Positions 1 to 8,117 of a DNA stretch of 64,000 nucleotides are shown piece by piece (position 1 is the stretch's first letter; each line of letters opens with the position of its first letter). This DNA comes from UBA2336 sp049306095 (lineage in GTDB: Bacteria; Bacteroidota; Bacteroidia; Cytophagales; Cyclobacteriaceae), in the NCBI GenBank assembly GCA_049306095.1, contig JBAQPU010000062.1, positions 1 through 64,000 of the forward strand, in the 5' to 3' direction. The translations under genes and the position numbers were made by a program. Below the pieces are notes generated by a model that saw only the letters and a program-made list of their open reading frames with translations, was not told the origin of the DNA and ran no database searches.

Positions 1-37
1 CCGCAACCCTGTGGGGTGTGGTTCGTAATTATTCAGC

Positions 38-934
38 ATGCAGAAGATTTTTGGACTTACACTATTAGGCGTTACTCTTACAGGGTTGGCAGTGGGGCAG
101 ATTAAGAAGCAGTTTTCTGTTGAAGACAATGCTTCCAGTGAGAAAATTAAGCTTACCATTCGGGCCAATAGTGGAACGTGCTTTCTCAAACCAAGCCATA
201 ACCCCGAAATTCTGAGCGTTTTTACCAATCAGAATGCCGACCAATATTCTCACCAGTTTAAAAAGGAAGTGAACGGTAAAGTTTGTGAAGTCATGCTTTC
301 CTTAGAAGAAGGCCAGTCGGCAGGATTTAGTCAAACCATTTCCAACAAAGTATTTGGTGCTGAAAAACCCGAGCAAGATACGTTCTGGAAAATGTACCTC
401 ACCGATGCCAAACCCTATTTGCTTGACCTGAACTACGGTATGGGAAATGCCAATATCGACCTGTCGGGTTTAGCGGTACAAAACCTGAAAATCAATACCA
501 GCAGTGCCGATGTCCATATCGGGTACCACTCGGGACTTGAAAACCGTATTGAGATGGACACCTTTTTCGTGAAAGTGGATATGGGTACCGTCAATGCAAA
601 AAACCTGAGTTTAGCCAAGCCAAAATATGTATTTGCGAATGTTGGCTTTGGTAATGTCATGCTGGATTTAAGTACAGCCCCTGTAGTTTCTAATTATATC
701 AAAGGCAGTGTGGGAGCCGGTAACCTGGTCATCATCCTTCCGCCTGGCGAAACCCCTGTTCTGGTGAAGATTAAAGATTCGTGGCTTTGCAGCGTTCGCA
801 TGACGCGCTCACTTAAAAAAATTGATGACAATACATTTGCAAATGCTGCCTATTCAAAGGATGCCAAAAATGCCCTTACGTTCGACCTGGACGTATCCAT
901 GGGCAATATCGTTTTTAAAGACAGGCAACCATAA
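38..934 (+). CDS. Exported protein with repeated beta-strand motifs (LiaF/DUF4097-like)
   Basis: The 298-residue product starts with a signal peptide (about residues 1-20, cleavage near GLAVGQ). Its second half carries a spaced glycine motif of the form GxGNxxxDLS: MGNANIDL near 140, VDMGTVNA near 180, FGNVMLDL near 208, GAGNLVII near 225 and SMGNIVFK near the end. Regularly spaced strands of this kind are typical of the toastrack or right-handed beta folds called DUF4097 or LiaF-like in envelope proteins, but the assignment is by eye. It is probably periplasmic. A gap of about 105 bases separates it from the ABC transporter genes on the same strand, so co-transcription is possible. The exact function is unknown. 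The gene upstream lies outside the window. Confidence 0.6.
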   Translation: MQKIFGLTLLGVTLTGLAVGQIKKQFSVEDNASSEKIKLTIRANSGTCFLKPSHNPEILSVFTNQNADQYSHQFKKEVNGKVCEVMLSLEEGQSAGFSQTISNKVFGAEKPEQDTFWKMYLTDAKPYLLDLNYGMGNANIDLSGLAVQNLKINTSSADVHIGYHSGLENRIEMDTFFVKVDMGTVNAKNLSLAKPKYVFANVGFGNVMLDLSTAPVVSNYIKGSVGAGNLVIILPPGETPVLVKIKDSWLCSVRMTRSLKKIDDNTFANAAYSKDAKNALTFDLDVSMGNIVFKDRQP

Positions 935-1039
935 TAACGAGATTCTTAAGGTCGTGAAGATCTTAGGAGCTGAAAAACCTTCGTTAAACGTAATTCCTTC
1001 CTATATTTTGACACTAATAACTGTCAAAATAATAAACCT

Positions 1040-1987
1040 GTGGAAGCACTCTCAGCAAAAAATGTCACCAAGCGTTATACCAACCATGTAGCGCTTGACA
1101 ATGTTACGCTCACTATTCCCGAAAAAAGTATCTACGGATTACTGGGACCCAACGGAGCCGGAAAAACAACCCTCATTCGCATCATCAACCAAATTATTAA
1201 TGCCGAAGAAGGAGAAGTTTTTGTTTTCGGTGAAAAGCTTAAAGAAAAACACATCGAAGTTATCGGCTACCTGCCGGAAGAACGCGGCCTGTACAAAAAA
1301 CTAAAAGTTGGCGAACAGCTGTTGTACCTGGCTCAACTGAAAGGCATGAGCCGCAGCCGTGCATTAGAGCAAAGCAAAAAATGGCTAAAGCGATTTCAGG
1401 TTACCGATTGGTGGGATAAGAAGGTGGAGGATTTGAGCAAAGGGATGGCTCAGAAAATCCAGTTCATCAGTACAGTCATGCACGAACCTAAGTTGATCAT
1501 CCTGGATGAACCTTTTTCGGGTTTTGACCCCGTTAATGCACAACTCATCACACAGGAAATTCTTTCCCTTCGCGATAACGGATCCACGATTATATTCTCC
1601 ACCCACCGCATGGAAACCGTAGAGGATCTTTGCGATCACATTGCGTTGATTAACAAATCGAAAAAAATTATTGAAGGCCCGAAGAAGCAGGTGAAAGACC
1701 AATATAAATCCAACACCTTCATTGTTGAACACAAGGGCAATCACTTGCAGTTGCCGCACGACCGCTACCAGATCGTACGACAGGAAACCCTCGAGGATAA
1801 CCACTTTGTAACCACCATAAAAGCCAACAACGATATTCGCGCCAACCAGGTGATCCGCGAACTCATCGACAAAACCGAACTGACCAGCTTCCGCGAAAAA
1901 ATTCCAAGCATGGCCGATATCTTCATCAGCCTGGTGAAAGGTGAAGATGATGAAGCCCTTCGCAAACATTTACAAGAAGCTGTTTAA
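1040..1987 (+). CDS. ABC transporter ATP-binding protein (ABC-2 exporter)
   Basis: This is the ATPase of an export-type ABC transporter, expected at the cytoplasmic face with the permease encoded 22 bases downstream. It shows a Walker A motif GPNGAGKT (residues 36-43), a signature-like LSKGMAQK near 133 and a Walker B LIILDEP followed by the D-loop near 155. The H-loop is STHRMET. The C-terminal 90 residues resemble the DUF4162 extension common in NatA-type ATPases. The start is a GTG: the conserved family N-terminus (EALSAKNVTKRY) begins there and no ATG lies nearby in frame. Length (315 residues) is normal. The substrate cannot be read from sequence; NatAB-like sodium or drug export are the usual annotations. 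Confidence 0.88.
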   Translation: MEALSAKNVTKRYTNHVALDNVTLTIPEKSIYGLLGPNGAGKTTLIRIINQIINAEEGEVFVFGEKLKEKHIEVIGYLPEERGLYKKLKVGEQLLYLAQLKGMSRSRALEQSKKWLKRFQVTDWWDKKVEDLSKGMAQKIQFISTVMHEPKLIILDEPFSGFDPVNAQLITQEILSLRDNGSTIIFSTHRMETVEDLCDHIALINKSKKIIEGPKKQVKDQYKSNTFIVEHKGNHLQLPHDRYQIVRQETLEDNHFVTTIKANNDIRANQVIRELIDKTELTSFREKIPSMADIFISLVKGEDDEALRKHLQEAV

Positions 1988-2009
1988 ACTAACCTAAGCC
2001 ACTGCTATT

Positions 2010-3338
2010 ATGAACAAAGTATTTTTAATTATACAACGCGAGTTTTTAAACCGGGTACAGAAAAAATCATTTCTGATTACCACCATCCTGGTACCGCTGA
2101 TTTTCCCAGCCATTATTGGCGGACTTATTTTTTACATGGTAAAAGAAGCAGAGTCGGCTAAACCTGATACCGTTCAGGTAGTAGATGAAAGCGGTAAATT
2201 TTCTTTTGAAAACACCAGGAAGTTCAATTATGTCAAGCTTTCCGTTCCCCTGGAGCAGGCGAAAAAAGTATACAACGAAAGCGAGGACTTTGCATTACTA
2301 TACATTCCTCCTTTTGATATTTACAAACCCGAAGGGTTAACGCTTTATACAAAAGAAAATCCCAGCATGGAAAAGGTTGGCGATTTGGAGCGAAACCTTG
2401 CCGAACGCATCCGTGAGTTAAAACTGGAGCATTACAAAGTTGATGAAGCCACCCTTAAAGCACTTCGAACTTCTGTAAGTCTGAAGCAGGTAAGCTTAAG
2501 TGAAACCGGTGAAGAAAAATCCAGCAGCGCAGGACTTCTTTATGGGATTGGGTTTGTTCTGGGAATCCTCATCTACATGTTTGTGCTGATTTATGGCATT
2601 CAAATCATGCAGGGAGTAATTGATGAAAAAACTTCAAAAATCGTTGAAGTCATCGTTTCGTCTGTTAAACCCTTTCAGCTCATGATGGGTAAAATTATTG
2701 GTATTGCTTCTGTGGGGTTGGTTCAGTTTATCATCTGGATTGTAATTATTACGTTCGTCTCCGGCAGTGTCATGAGTTACTTTGGAGTAAAAATGCCACA
2801 GGAGCAAATCCAGGAACAGGTTACAAAACAAATAGATGACCCAAACACGAAAGAAGTGGTGGAAGAACAGAACACCAAATTGGTAAATTTTCTAACCATG
2901 GCCAATGAAATTCCATTTGCGAAAATTGCTGCTGTGTTTGTGTTCTACTTCATCGGTGGGTATTTATTGTATGGTGCCTTGTTTGCTGCGGTGGGTTCAG
3001 CCGTTGATTCAATTCAAGAGTCGCAACAATTTCAATTCCCGATAACGCTACCCTTACTGATTGGCTACATGAGCTTATTCTTTGTAATCCTGCGCGACCC
3101 TCACGGCCCAATGAGTTTTTGGCTCTCTGTGATACCGTTTACATCACCCGTGGCTATGGTCGGAAGAATTGCCTTTGGTGTGCCCGATTGGGAGTTGGCC
3201 CTTTCAATGATTATGCTGATTGGAGGATTTTTACTCACCACATGGATTGCCGGACGTATTTACCGCGTAGGCATTCTCATGACAGGTACCAAAGTAAATT
3301 ACAAGGTGCTGGCCAAGTGGTTTATGACAAAAAATTAA
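2010..3338 (+). CDS. ABC-2 family permease
   Basis: This is the membrane partner of the preceding ATPase. One transmembrane segment lies near the N-terminus (about residues 20-45), followed by an extracytoplasmic domain of about 130 residues. A cluster of five or six hydrophobic helices then runs from about 175 to 425. The layout, with a large loop after the first helix, matches the ABC2_membrane_3 / NatB family. The motif DEKTSKIVEVIVSS after the second helix is typical of the family. The gene follows the ATPase with 22 bases between them, so the two form an operon. A hairpin (3344-3367) and a U-tract terminator (3460-3489) follow. The substrate is unknown. Confidence 0.88.
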   Translation: MNKVFLIIQREFLNRVQKKSFLITTILVPLIFPAIIGGLIFYMVKEAESAKPDTVQVVDESGKFSFENTRKFNYVKLSVPLEQAKKVYNESEDFALLYIPPFDIYKPEGLTLYTKENPSMEKVGDLERNLAERIRELKLEHYKVDEATLKALRTSVSLKQVSLSETGEEKSSSAGLLYGIGFVLGILIYMFVLIYGIQIMQGVIDEKTSKIVEVIVSSVKPFQLMMGKIIGIASVGLVQFIIWIVIITFVSGSVMSYFGVKMPQEQIQEQVTKQIDDPNTKEVVEEQNTKLVNFLTMANEIPFAKIAAVFVFYFIGGYLLYGALFAAVGSAVDSIQESQQFQFPITLPLLIGYMSLFFVILRDPHGPMSFWLSVIPFTSPVAMVGRIAFGVPDWELALSMIMLIGGFLLTTWIAGRIYRVGILMTGTKVNYKVLAKWFMTKN

Positions 3339-3343
3339 AGACT

Positions 3344-3367
3344 GATCCCCGACCTTGTGCCGGGGTC
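3344..3367. repeat. Imperfect hairpin after the ABC permease gene
   Basis: The bases GATCCCCG and CGGGGTC flank a nine-base loop, giving a stem of seven or eight pairs just after the permease stop codon. There is no U-tract, so it resembles a 3'-end stabilising or REP-like hairpin rather than an intrinsic terminator. Confidence 0.4.
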
Positions 3368-3459
3368 TCATTCAGCGCAAATTAACCGATATGCAATAGA
3401 AAATGTAAAGTCGGCAGACCGCTGATAGCTGAGGCATAAAACGGACGACTAGTATCAAT

Positions 3460-3489
3460 AAAAACCGGATTCATCCATCCGGTTTTTTT
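3460..3489 (+). terminator. Intrinsic terminator
   Basis: AAAACCGGAT, a six-base loop and ATCCGGTTTT form a perfect stem followed by a run of T. It lies between the ABC permease gene and the wHTH gene and probably insulates the peptide locus from the transporter operon. Confidence 0.8.
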
Positions 3490-3518
3490 ATTTACTTTTC
3501 ATAAATAAATTTAAAATC

Positions 3519-3860
3519 ATGAGCTTTTTTAAATATATAGAGAGAATGAAATTAATTCACAGCTATCTTGAAAAAGGCCATACCGGAAACGGTGAAGAGT
3601 TTGCAAGAAAAATTGGAATTTCAAGAAGTGTCCATATGGAACATATTCAGGAGTTACGTGAGACTTTCAATGCCCCCATTGATTTTTCAAGAAGAGAAAA
3701 AACTTTCTATTATACTGAGCCTTTTAAAATGAATATAGAAATTACCTGTGAAAAGGATAAAAATAAAATAAGAGGAGGTTTGATATCTTTTTACAGGTTA
3801 CCGTCCGAGAGTACCGGACTTATCGACTTCTATATTACAAATGCAAACTTACTACAATGA
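3519..3860 (+). CDS. Small winged-HTH regulator paired with a GG-leader peptide
   Basis: The 113-residue product is clearly homologous to the regulator at 51048-51386. Both begin MS(F/L)FKYIER and share EFAxxIGISRS (recognition-helix region, residues 28-38), a MEH(I/L)xE(L/M)RE helix, NAPI and a TFYY wing. The fold looks like an HTH_11-type winged helix. Near residue 85 is a (K/R)GG motif, KIRGG, matched by ALKGG in the paralogue. The last 30 residues overlap a DNA palindrome that I read as an operator. A GG-leader peptide gene starts 62 bases downstream. I infer a cognate regulator of that peptide. Its binding site and its mode, activator or repressor, are not shown. Confidence 0.75.
   Translation: MSFFKYIERMKLIHSYLEKGHTGNGEEFARKIGISRSVHMEHIQELRETFNAPIDFSRREKTFYYTEPFKMNIEITCEKDKNKIRGGLISFYRLPSESTGLIDFYITNANLLQ
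3803..3837 (+). promoter_or_regulatory. Palindrome plus weak -7-like site inside the regulator 3' end
   Basis: GTCCGAGAGTACCGGAC (3803-3819) is the counterpart of the 19-base palindromes at 49108-49126 and 51088-51106. It keeps five outer base pairs. The position equivalent to their TAGATTTG box reads CTATATTA here, a poorer match to TAnnTTTG. It lies inside the regulator coding sequence and would drive the peptide gene at 3923. Confidence 0.4.
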
Positions 3861-3865
3861 CGCTA

Positions 3866-3901
3866 AGTTTTGTCGTGGATACCGAAAAACGAAAGAGTAG
3901 G
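3866..3901 (+). promoter_or_regulatory. Conserved 5' leader element upstream of peptide gene
   Basis: The gap between regulator stop and peptide start contains GGATACCGAAAA followed by CGAAAGAGTAGG. The same segment, with few substitutions, lies upstream of the peptide genes at 50780 and 48800. It is non-coding in the frames used, so conservation over three copies suggests a role in the mRNA leader or as a binding site. Confidence 0.5.
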
Positions 3902-3922
3902 AATCTAATTTTTAAAATTTAA

Positions 3923-4135
3923 ATGAAAAATTTCAGCCAAAAAAAAATGACCAACGAGGAGTTATCTAAAATTAAAGGGGGTAGGGTTACCACAGAAAGG
4001 TACCTGTGTGCCCAAAATAACACAATTAGTTATTACTTTTACAACAATGAAAGCGGAGCATGGTACAATCTTCTCGGAAGCCGAGTTGATCCCTGCACTC
4101 TTGTTAATTGTAGTCAGGAATGCGTACCTGAATAG
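3923..4135 (+). CDS. GG-leader cysteine-rich peptide precursor (orphan copy D)
   Basis: The 70-residue product has a leader ending EELSKIKGG (residues 12-20), the double-glycine type processed by C39 peptidases. The predicted 50-residue core (from RVTTERY) has four cysteines (LC, PC, NC, EC) and many Tyr and Asn. The same (L/I)KGG ending occurs in the three precursors of the cassette at 46-51 kb. The nearest C39 exporter seen lies about 47 kb away, so the peptide is probably exported in trans. The wHTH gene upstream and the terminator downstream (4177-4207) make a two-gene unit. An antimicrobial or signalling peptide is the usual interpretation, but activity is not predictable. Confidence 0.72.
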   Translation: MKNFSQKKMTNEELSKIKGGRVTTERYLCAQNNTISYYFYNNESGAWYNLLGSRVDPCTLVNCSQECVPE

Positions 4136-4176
4136 GACTTAATACTATTGAAAGCAAACTTAGTCCGAGCGTGCAA

Positions 4177-4207
4177 AGAGGCTGCCTGAAAAAGGTAGCC
4201 TCTTTTT
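4177..4207 (+). terminator. Intrinsic terminator after the peptide gene
   Basis: AGAGGCTGCC, a seven-base loop and GGTAGCCTCT followed by a T run form a stem with one G-U pair. It separates the peptide gene from the histidine kinase gene. Confidence 0.85.
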
Positions 4208-4257
4208 ATTTATTAAATCAAAACGAGTTTATACTCAATTTTATTACTTTCACTTAT

Positions 4258-5472
4258 ATGGCACGCAACACATCGGCCCTATCCATTGATTTCTATCAAA
4301 ACAACTCCAAAATCAAATGGATTGTGGTGGCCGTGTCGGTCGTGATCAGTATTGCTTCTATCTACTACACCAAAATCCTGGTCGACCAGTTAAAAGATCG
4401 GGAAAAGCAACAAGTTATTCTGTTTGGAATGGCTATAGAATCAACAGTGAACGATGATGTTAACACTAATATTCTCATCACCGGTGAAATTCTGACCAAA
4501 ACTTCCATTCCAACGATTCTGGTGGATGAAAACGATAGCATTCTTTGGACGCGAAACATTAAGCTTGATTCGTCCCGAAACCAGACCTACATCAATCAGC
4601 AGCTTCGCGATGAGCTTAAGGTCATGGGCGAAACGTATGATCCGATTACAATTACCTTGCGCGACCCTACCAACAACGAAGTTTTTGGAGCTCAGAAATT
4701 GTATTACAAGAATTCTTTTTTGCTCACACAAATTAACGCCTACCCGTACATTCAACTTTCAGTCATTGCACTATTCGGATTTGTCTCCTACCTCGCGTTT
4801 ACGTATTCCAAAGCGGCCGAACAAAATCGGGTGTGGGTAGGGTTGGCCAAAGAAACAGCTCATCAACTGGGCACACCACTATCGTCATTGATGGCCTGGA
4901 TTGAAGTACTGCGCGATGAGCCCGGCTTAACGAATAAAGACATTGTTGCTGAATTGGAGAAAGATACCCGAAAACTGACGGTTGTAACGGAACGGTTCTC
5001 CAGCATCGGCTCCATTCCCGTACTGAAACAGGAAAATGTGGTGGCCATGATCAACAACGTAATCCAGTACCTGCGCCCACGCATTTCATCGAAAGTTCGG
5101 ATTGATGTTTTCACCCTATCTGAAAACATTCAGGTAATGGTTCACCCTCCGCTGTTCGAATGGGTTTTGGAAAACCTGTGCAAAAATGCTGTAGACGCTA
5201 TTGGCGGTTCCGGAACCATCGCCATTAAAATTTTGAGGGGCAGCGACAAAAAAGTTTTTATCGACATTTCCGACACCGGAAAAGGCATTCCGCGGTCAAA
5301 AATTTCAATGGTTTTCAGGCCGGGGTTTACCACCAAGAAGAGAGGCTGGGGACTGGGTTTAACCCTTGCCAAACGAATTATCGAATCCTACCACAACGGT
5401 AAAATTTTCGTGAAGTCTTCGGAGGAAAATCAGGGAACTACCTTCCGGATTTCGTTAAACACCGTATCCTAG
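4258..5472 (+). CDS. Orphan membrane sensor histidine kinase
   Basis: The ATG at 4258 gives a 404-residue protein beginning MARNTSAL. An upstream in-frame start at 4171 would lie inside the terminator hairpin and is rejected. There are two transmembrane segments (about residues 18-38 and 165-185) around an extracytoplasmic sensor domain of about 125 residues. The H-box is AKETAHQLGTPLSSL, the N-box ENLCKNAVDAI, with DTGKGI and GWGLGLTLAKR as the G boxes. This completes a HisKA plus HATPase_c kinase without a receiver. No response regulator gene lies next to it, so its partner must be elsewhere. It follows the peptide gene on the same strand, but a strong terminator lies between them. Confidence 0.85.
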   Translation: MARNTSALSIDFYQNNSKIKWIVVAVSVVISIASIYYTKILVDQLKDREKQQVILFGMAIESTVNDDVNTNILITGEILTKTSIPTILVDENDSILWTRNIKLDSSRNQTYINQQLRDELKVMGETYDPITITLRDPTNNEVFGAQKLYYKNSFLLTQINAYPYIQLSVIALFGFVSYLAFTYSKAAEQNRVWVGLAKETAHQLGTPLSSLMAWIEVLRDEPGLTNKDIVAELEKDTRKLTVVTERFSSIGSIPVLKQENVVAMINNVIQYLRPRISSKVRIDVFTLSENIQVMVHPPLFEWVLENLCKNAVDAIGGSGTIAIKILRGSDKKVFIDISDTGKGIPRSKISMVFRPGFTTKKRGWGLGLTLAKRIIESYHNGKIFVKSSEENQGTTFRISLNTVS

Positions 5473-5523
5473 AAAAAGGCCTTTTTTCATTCGTTTTTGC
5501 TAAAAATCTTATCCAAACCGGCA

Positions 5524-5554
5524 TTGGGATTTGAGCGATAAAACAGTAGTTTTG
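5524..5554 (+). promoter_or_regulatory. Bacteroidota-type promoter for atpDC
   Basis: TTG at 5524-5526 and TAGTTTTG at 5547-5554 are separated by 20 bases, matching the -33/-7 consensus (TTTG ... TAnnTTTG) of Bacteroidota. The atpD start codon is at 5622. Confidence 0.55.
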
Positions 5555-5621
5555 CGCCACGAATTTTAAGCTCTTTCAACCAGGGCTTCCACGAGTTAAA
5601 CCACATAAATCACAGTCACAA

Positions 5622-7130
5622 ATGGCGAATATTGGAAAGATCACCCAGGTTATCGGCCCCGTAGTAGACGTAGCGTTCGATACCCCCGGTTCAAAACTCC
5701 CCAACATCCTTGATTCTCTTGAAGTTACCAAAACCGATGGTACCAAAATCGTTTTGGAATGCCAGCAGCACCTGGGCGAAGATCGTGTGCGTACCATTGC
5801 GATGGACGGATCGGAAGGCCTGGTGCGGGGAATGAAAGTAACCGATATGGGAACTCCCATCTCCATGCCCATTGGTGAAGACATCAAAGGCCGTTTGTTT
5901 AATGTGATTGGTGAAGCTATTGACGGTATCAAGCAACCAAAGGGAGACAAACGCTTACCCATTCACCGCGCAGCTCCTACCTACGAAAACCTTTCAACTT
6001 CAACCGAAGTACTTTTCACGGGCATTAAAGTTATCGACCTGATTGAGCCTTATGCAAAGGGTGGTAAGATCGGATTATTCGGTGGTGCCGGTGTTGGTAA
6101 AACGGTATTGATTCAGGAATTGATCAACAACATCGCAAAAGCATATTCAGGTCTTTCGGTATTTGCCGGTGTAGGTGAACGTACCCGTGAAGGAAACGAC
6201 TTACTTCGCGAAATGATTGAAGCCGGAATCGTAAACTACGGTGAAGACTTTATGAAGTCACTGCATGCAGGTGGTTGGGATCTTTCAAAAGTAAAAGACG
6301 AAGACTTAAAAGAATCAAAGGCAACCTTCGTGTTCGGCCAGATGAATGAGCCTCCGGGTGCACGTGCGCGCGTGGCGCTTTCAGGTCTTACCATGGCGGA
6401 ATATTTCCGCGATGGTGATGGACAAGGTAAAGGCCGCGATATTCTTTTCTTTATTGATAACATTTTCCGTTTCACACAGGCAGGTTCTGAAGTATCAGCT
6501 CTGTTAGGTCGTATGCCTTCAGCAGTAGGTTACCAGCCTACGCTGGCCACTGAAATGGGTGCCATGCAAGAGCGCATTACATCAACAAAAAACGGTTCCA
6601 TCACATCGGTACAGGCCGTATACGTTCCTGCCGATGACTTGACTGACCCTGCGCCTGCAACAACATTCGCACACTTAGATGCAACAACTGTATTGTCGCG
6701 TAAAATTGCTGAATTGGGTATTTACCCTGCGGTGGATCCGTTGGATTCAACTTCCCGTATTTTGCGTGCCGACATCGTAGGCGATGAGCACTACAACTGC
6801 GCACAACGCGTGAAAATGATTCTTCAGCGTTACAAGGAACTTCAGGATATCATTGCCATCCTCGGTATGGATGAATTGAGTGATGAAGACAAGCAGGTGG
6901 TACACCGTGCAAGACGCGTACAGCGTTTCTTGTCGCAGCCTTTCCACGTTGCAGAAGCCTTCACCGGATTGAAAGGTGCGTTGGTTGATATTAAGGATAC
7001 CATCAAAGGATTTAACATGATCATGGATGGTGAGCTTGATCACCTGCCTGAAATGGCCTTCAACCTGGTTGGTAGCATCGAGCAGGCGATTGAGAAAGGT
7101 GAGAAGATCATGGCGGAAGCAAAAGGTTAA
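5622..7130 (+). CDS. atpD: ATP synthase F1 subunit beta
   Basis: This is the catalytic beta subunit of the F1 sector, which makes ATP from ADP and phosphate in the F-type ATP synthase. The P-loop GGAGVGKT lies near residue 155, GERTREGNDL and the catalytic-site ALSGLTMAEYFRD follow, and the C-terminal QPFHVAEAFTG segment is intact. Its 502 residues are normal for Bacteroidota. The gene is followed by atpC only; the other ATP synthase genes are not in the window. The separation of atpDC from atpBEFHAG is common in this phylum. Upstream is a well-formed promoter at 5524-5554. Confidence 0.98.
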   Translation: MANIGKITQVIGPVVDVAFDTPGSKLPNILDSLEVTKTDGTKIVLECQQHLGEDRVRTIAMDGSEGLVRGMKVTDMGTPISMPIGEDIKGRLFNVIGEAIDGIKQPKGDKRLPIHRAAPTYENLSTSTEVLFTGIKVIDLIEPYAKGGKIGLFGGAGVGKTVLIQELINNIAKAYSGLSVFAGVGERTREGNDLLREMIEAGIVNYGEDFMKSLHAGGWDLSKVKDEDLKESKATFVFGQMNEPPGARARVALSGLTMAEYFRDGDGQGKGRDILFFIDNIFRFTQAGSEVSALLGRMPSAVGYQPTLATEMGAMQERITSTKNGSITSVQAVYVPADDLTDPAPATTFAHLDATTVLSRKIAELGIYPAVDPLDSTSRILRADIVGDEHYNCAQRVKMILQRYKELQDIIAILGMDELSDEDKQVVHRARRVQRFLSQPFHVAEAFTGLKGALVDIKDTIKGFNMIMDGELDHLPEMAFNLVGSIEQAIEKGEKIMAEAKG

Positions 7131-7196
7131 TAATTTGAAAATTTGAAGATTAGATAATTTTCAAATTTTCAAATTGACCAATTTTCAAATTGAAAT
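7131..7196. repeat. AT-rich direct and inverted repeats between atpD and atpC
   Basis: The spacer consists mostly of copies of TTTTCAAATT and its complement AATTTGAAAA. The copies can pair with each other. No regulator site was recognised, and low-complexity spacers of this type occur elsewhere in the window (about 54435-54478). Confidence 0.5.
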
Positions 7197-7439
7197 ATGC
7201 ATTTAGAGATATTAACACCTGAAAAAAAAGTATTCGAAGGAGATGTGACCATTGCCACCTTTCCCGGTGCAGATGGTTCGTTTCAAATCATGGATCACCA
7301 TGCTCCACTGGTAAGCTTGCTGAAAGAGGGAGTCGTGGAGTACAAATCTAAAGAAACTTCAAAAAATGTGACCATCACCGGTGGTGTGGTAGAGGTATTG
7401 AACAACAAAATCATCCTCCTGGCTGACGGTGTGAAGTAA
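7197..7439 (+). CDS. atpC: ATP synthase F1 subunit epsilon, short form
   Basis: This is the epsilon subunit of the F1 central stalk. The 80 residues cover only the N-terminal beta-sandwich domain, with the family features MHLEILTPEKKVFEGD, FPGADGSFQIMDHHAPLV and a glycine-rich VTITGGVVEVLNN. The C-terminal pair of helices that inhibits ATP hydrolysis in the roughly 135-residue enzymes of E. coli or Bacillus is absent. Short epsilon subunits are known in Bacteroidota, so I read this as native and not truncated. The stop is followed closely by an intrinsic terminator. It is co-transcribed with atpD. Confidence 0.93.
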   Translation: MHLEILTPEKKVFEGDVTIATFPGADGSFQIMDHHAPLVSLLKEGVVEYKSKETSKNVTITGGVVEVLNNKIILLADGVK

Positions 7440-7457
7440 GATGTTTCACAAGCACAT

Positions 7458-7494
7458 AAAAAAACCCTGATGGTATCAACCGTCAGGGTTTTTT
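7458..7494 (+). terminator. Intrinsic terminator of atpDC
   Basis: AAAAAACCCTGA and TCAGGGTTTTTT form a strong stem around a loop that itself contains a short inner pairing (TGG/CC). A T run follows. Confidence 0.85.
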
Positions 7495-7507
7495 GTTTCA
7501 ACCTTAT

Positions 7508-7536
7508 CCGTCAGACCGCTTCGAGCAGTCAGACGG
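7508..7536. repeat. Hairpin repeat, CCGTCAGACCGCT family
   Basis: CCGTCAGACCGCTT and AGCAGTCAGACGG form a stem with two mismatches around a tiny loop. A close relative, CCGTCAGACCGCT ... AGCGGTCAGACGG, occurs at 20063-20104 after aspartokinase. This makes it a member of a dispersed palindromic repeat family lying after genes. A T run follows, so it may act as a second terminator. Confidence 0.5.
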
Positions 7537-7585
7537 GTTTTTCATAAAAGGAAAACCCCTTTCATGAATGAATATCTATTCTCCA

Positions 7586-8107
7586 TTATTGATGGATCAG
7601 CCAGCGGATAAAGAAGTACAATCCAACCAGTAATGCAATGGCGCCCAATACATACAACACGTCTCCGCCAATAATCAGCAATACGATACCAACTGCTCCG
7701 AAAATAGAAGCGAGTTTTACATCGTTATCCAACGCGGTGATAGCTTGACTGCTTTTTACTTCTTTTTTGTTTTGTTTAACAAGTCTCTTTGCTTCCCGTT
7801 TTAGCTCGTTGCGTTCCTCCTTGCTCATAGACTTTATTCTGGAAACGGCTTCCTCCTTTGTGATTGCTGTTGATTCAACCGAAGCAGGTTCCGCAACGAA
7901 GACCTCACTTTCCTTCGCGCTGGCAGTTAATGTGCGCTCGTCAATAGCCAAAACATACTCCTGTTCCTTCGTTTCCAACGCTGTTCCCTGCAAGGGGTTT
8001 TTCTTCCCGGCAGCATAGTTATAATGGTCGAAGTAGTAGGTGTACTTTGGTGTTGAACACGAAGCCAGCGCAATGGTTGCGGCAAGAAAGAGCATACATT
8101 TTTTCAT
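7586..8107 (-). CDS. Small lipoprotein with C-terminal membrane segments
   Basis: I chose the ATG at 8107, giving MKKCMLFLAATIALASCSTP. This is a signal peptide with a lipobox (LASC, Cys about 17), better placed than the upstream starts at 8131 and 8113. The middle of the protein is rich in Lys and Glu, with SRIKSMSKEERNELKREAKR forming a charged helix. The last 50 residues contain two hydrophobic segments (IFGAVGIVLLIIGG and LYVLGAIALLVGLYFF). No family function is recognised. It is convergent with atpC. The DUF6787-like gene upstream ends 10 bases before this start, so the two probably share a transcript. Confidence 0.65.
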   Translation of the reverse strand: MKKCMLFLAATIALASCSTPKYTYYFDHYNYAAGKKNPLQGTALETKEQEYVLAIDERTLTASAKESEVFVAEPASVESTAITKEEAVSRIKSMSKEERNELKREAKRLVKQNKKEVKSSQAITALDNDVKLASIFGAVGIVLLIIGGDVLYVLGAIALLVGLYFFIRWLIHQ

Positions 8108-8117
8108 AAACATATAT

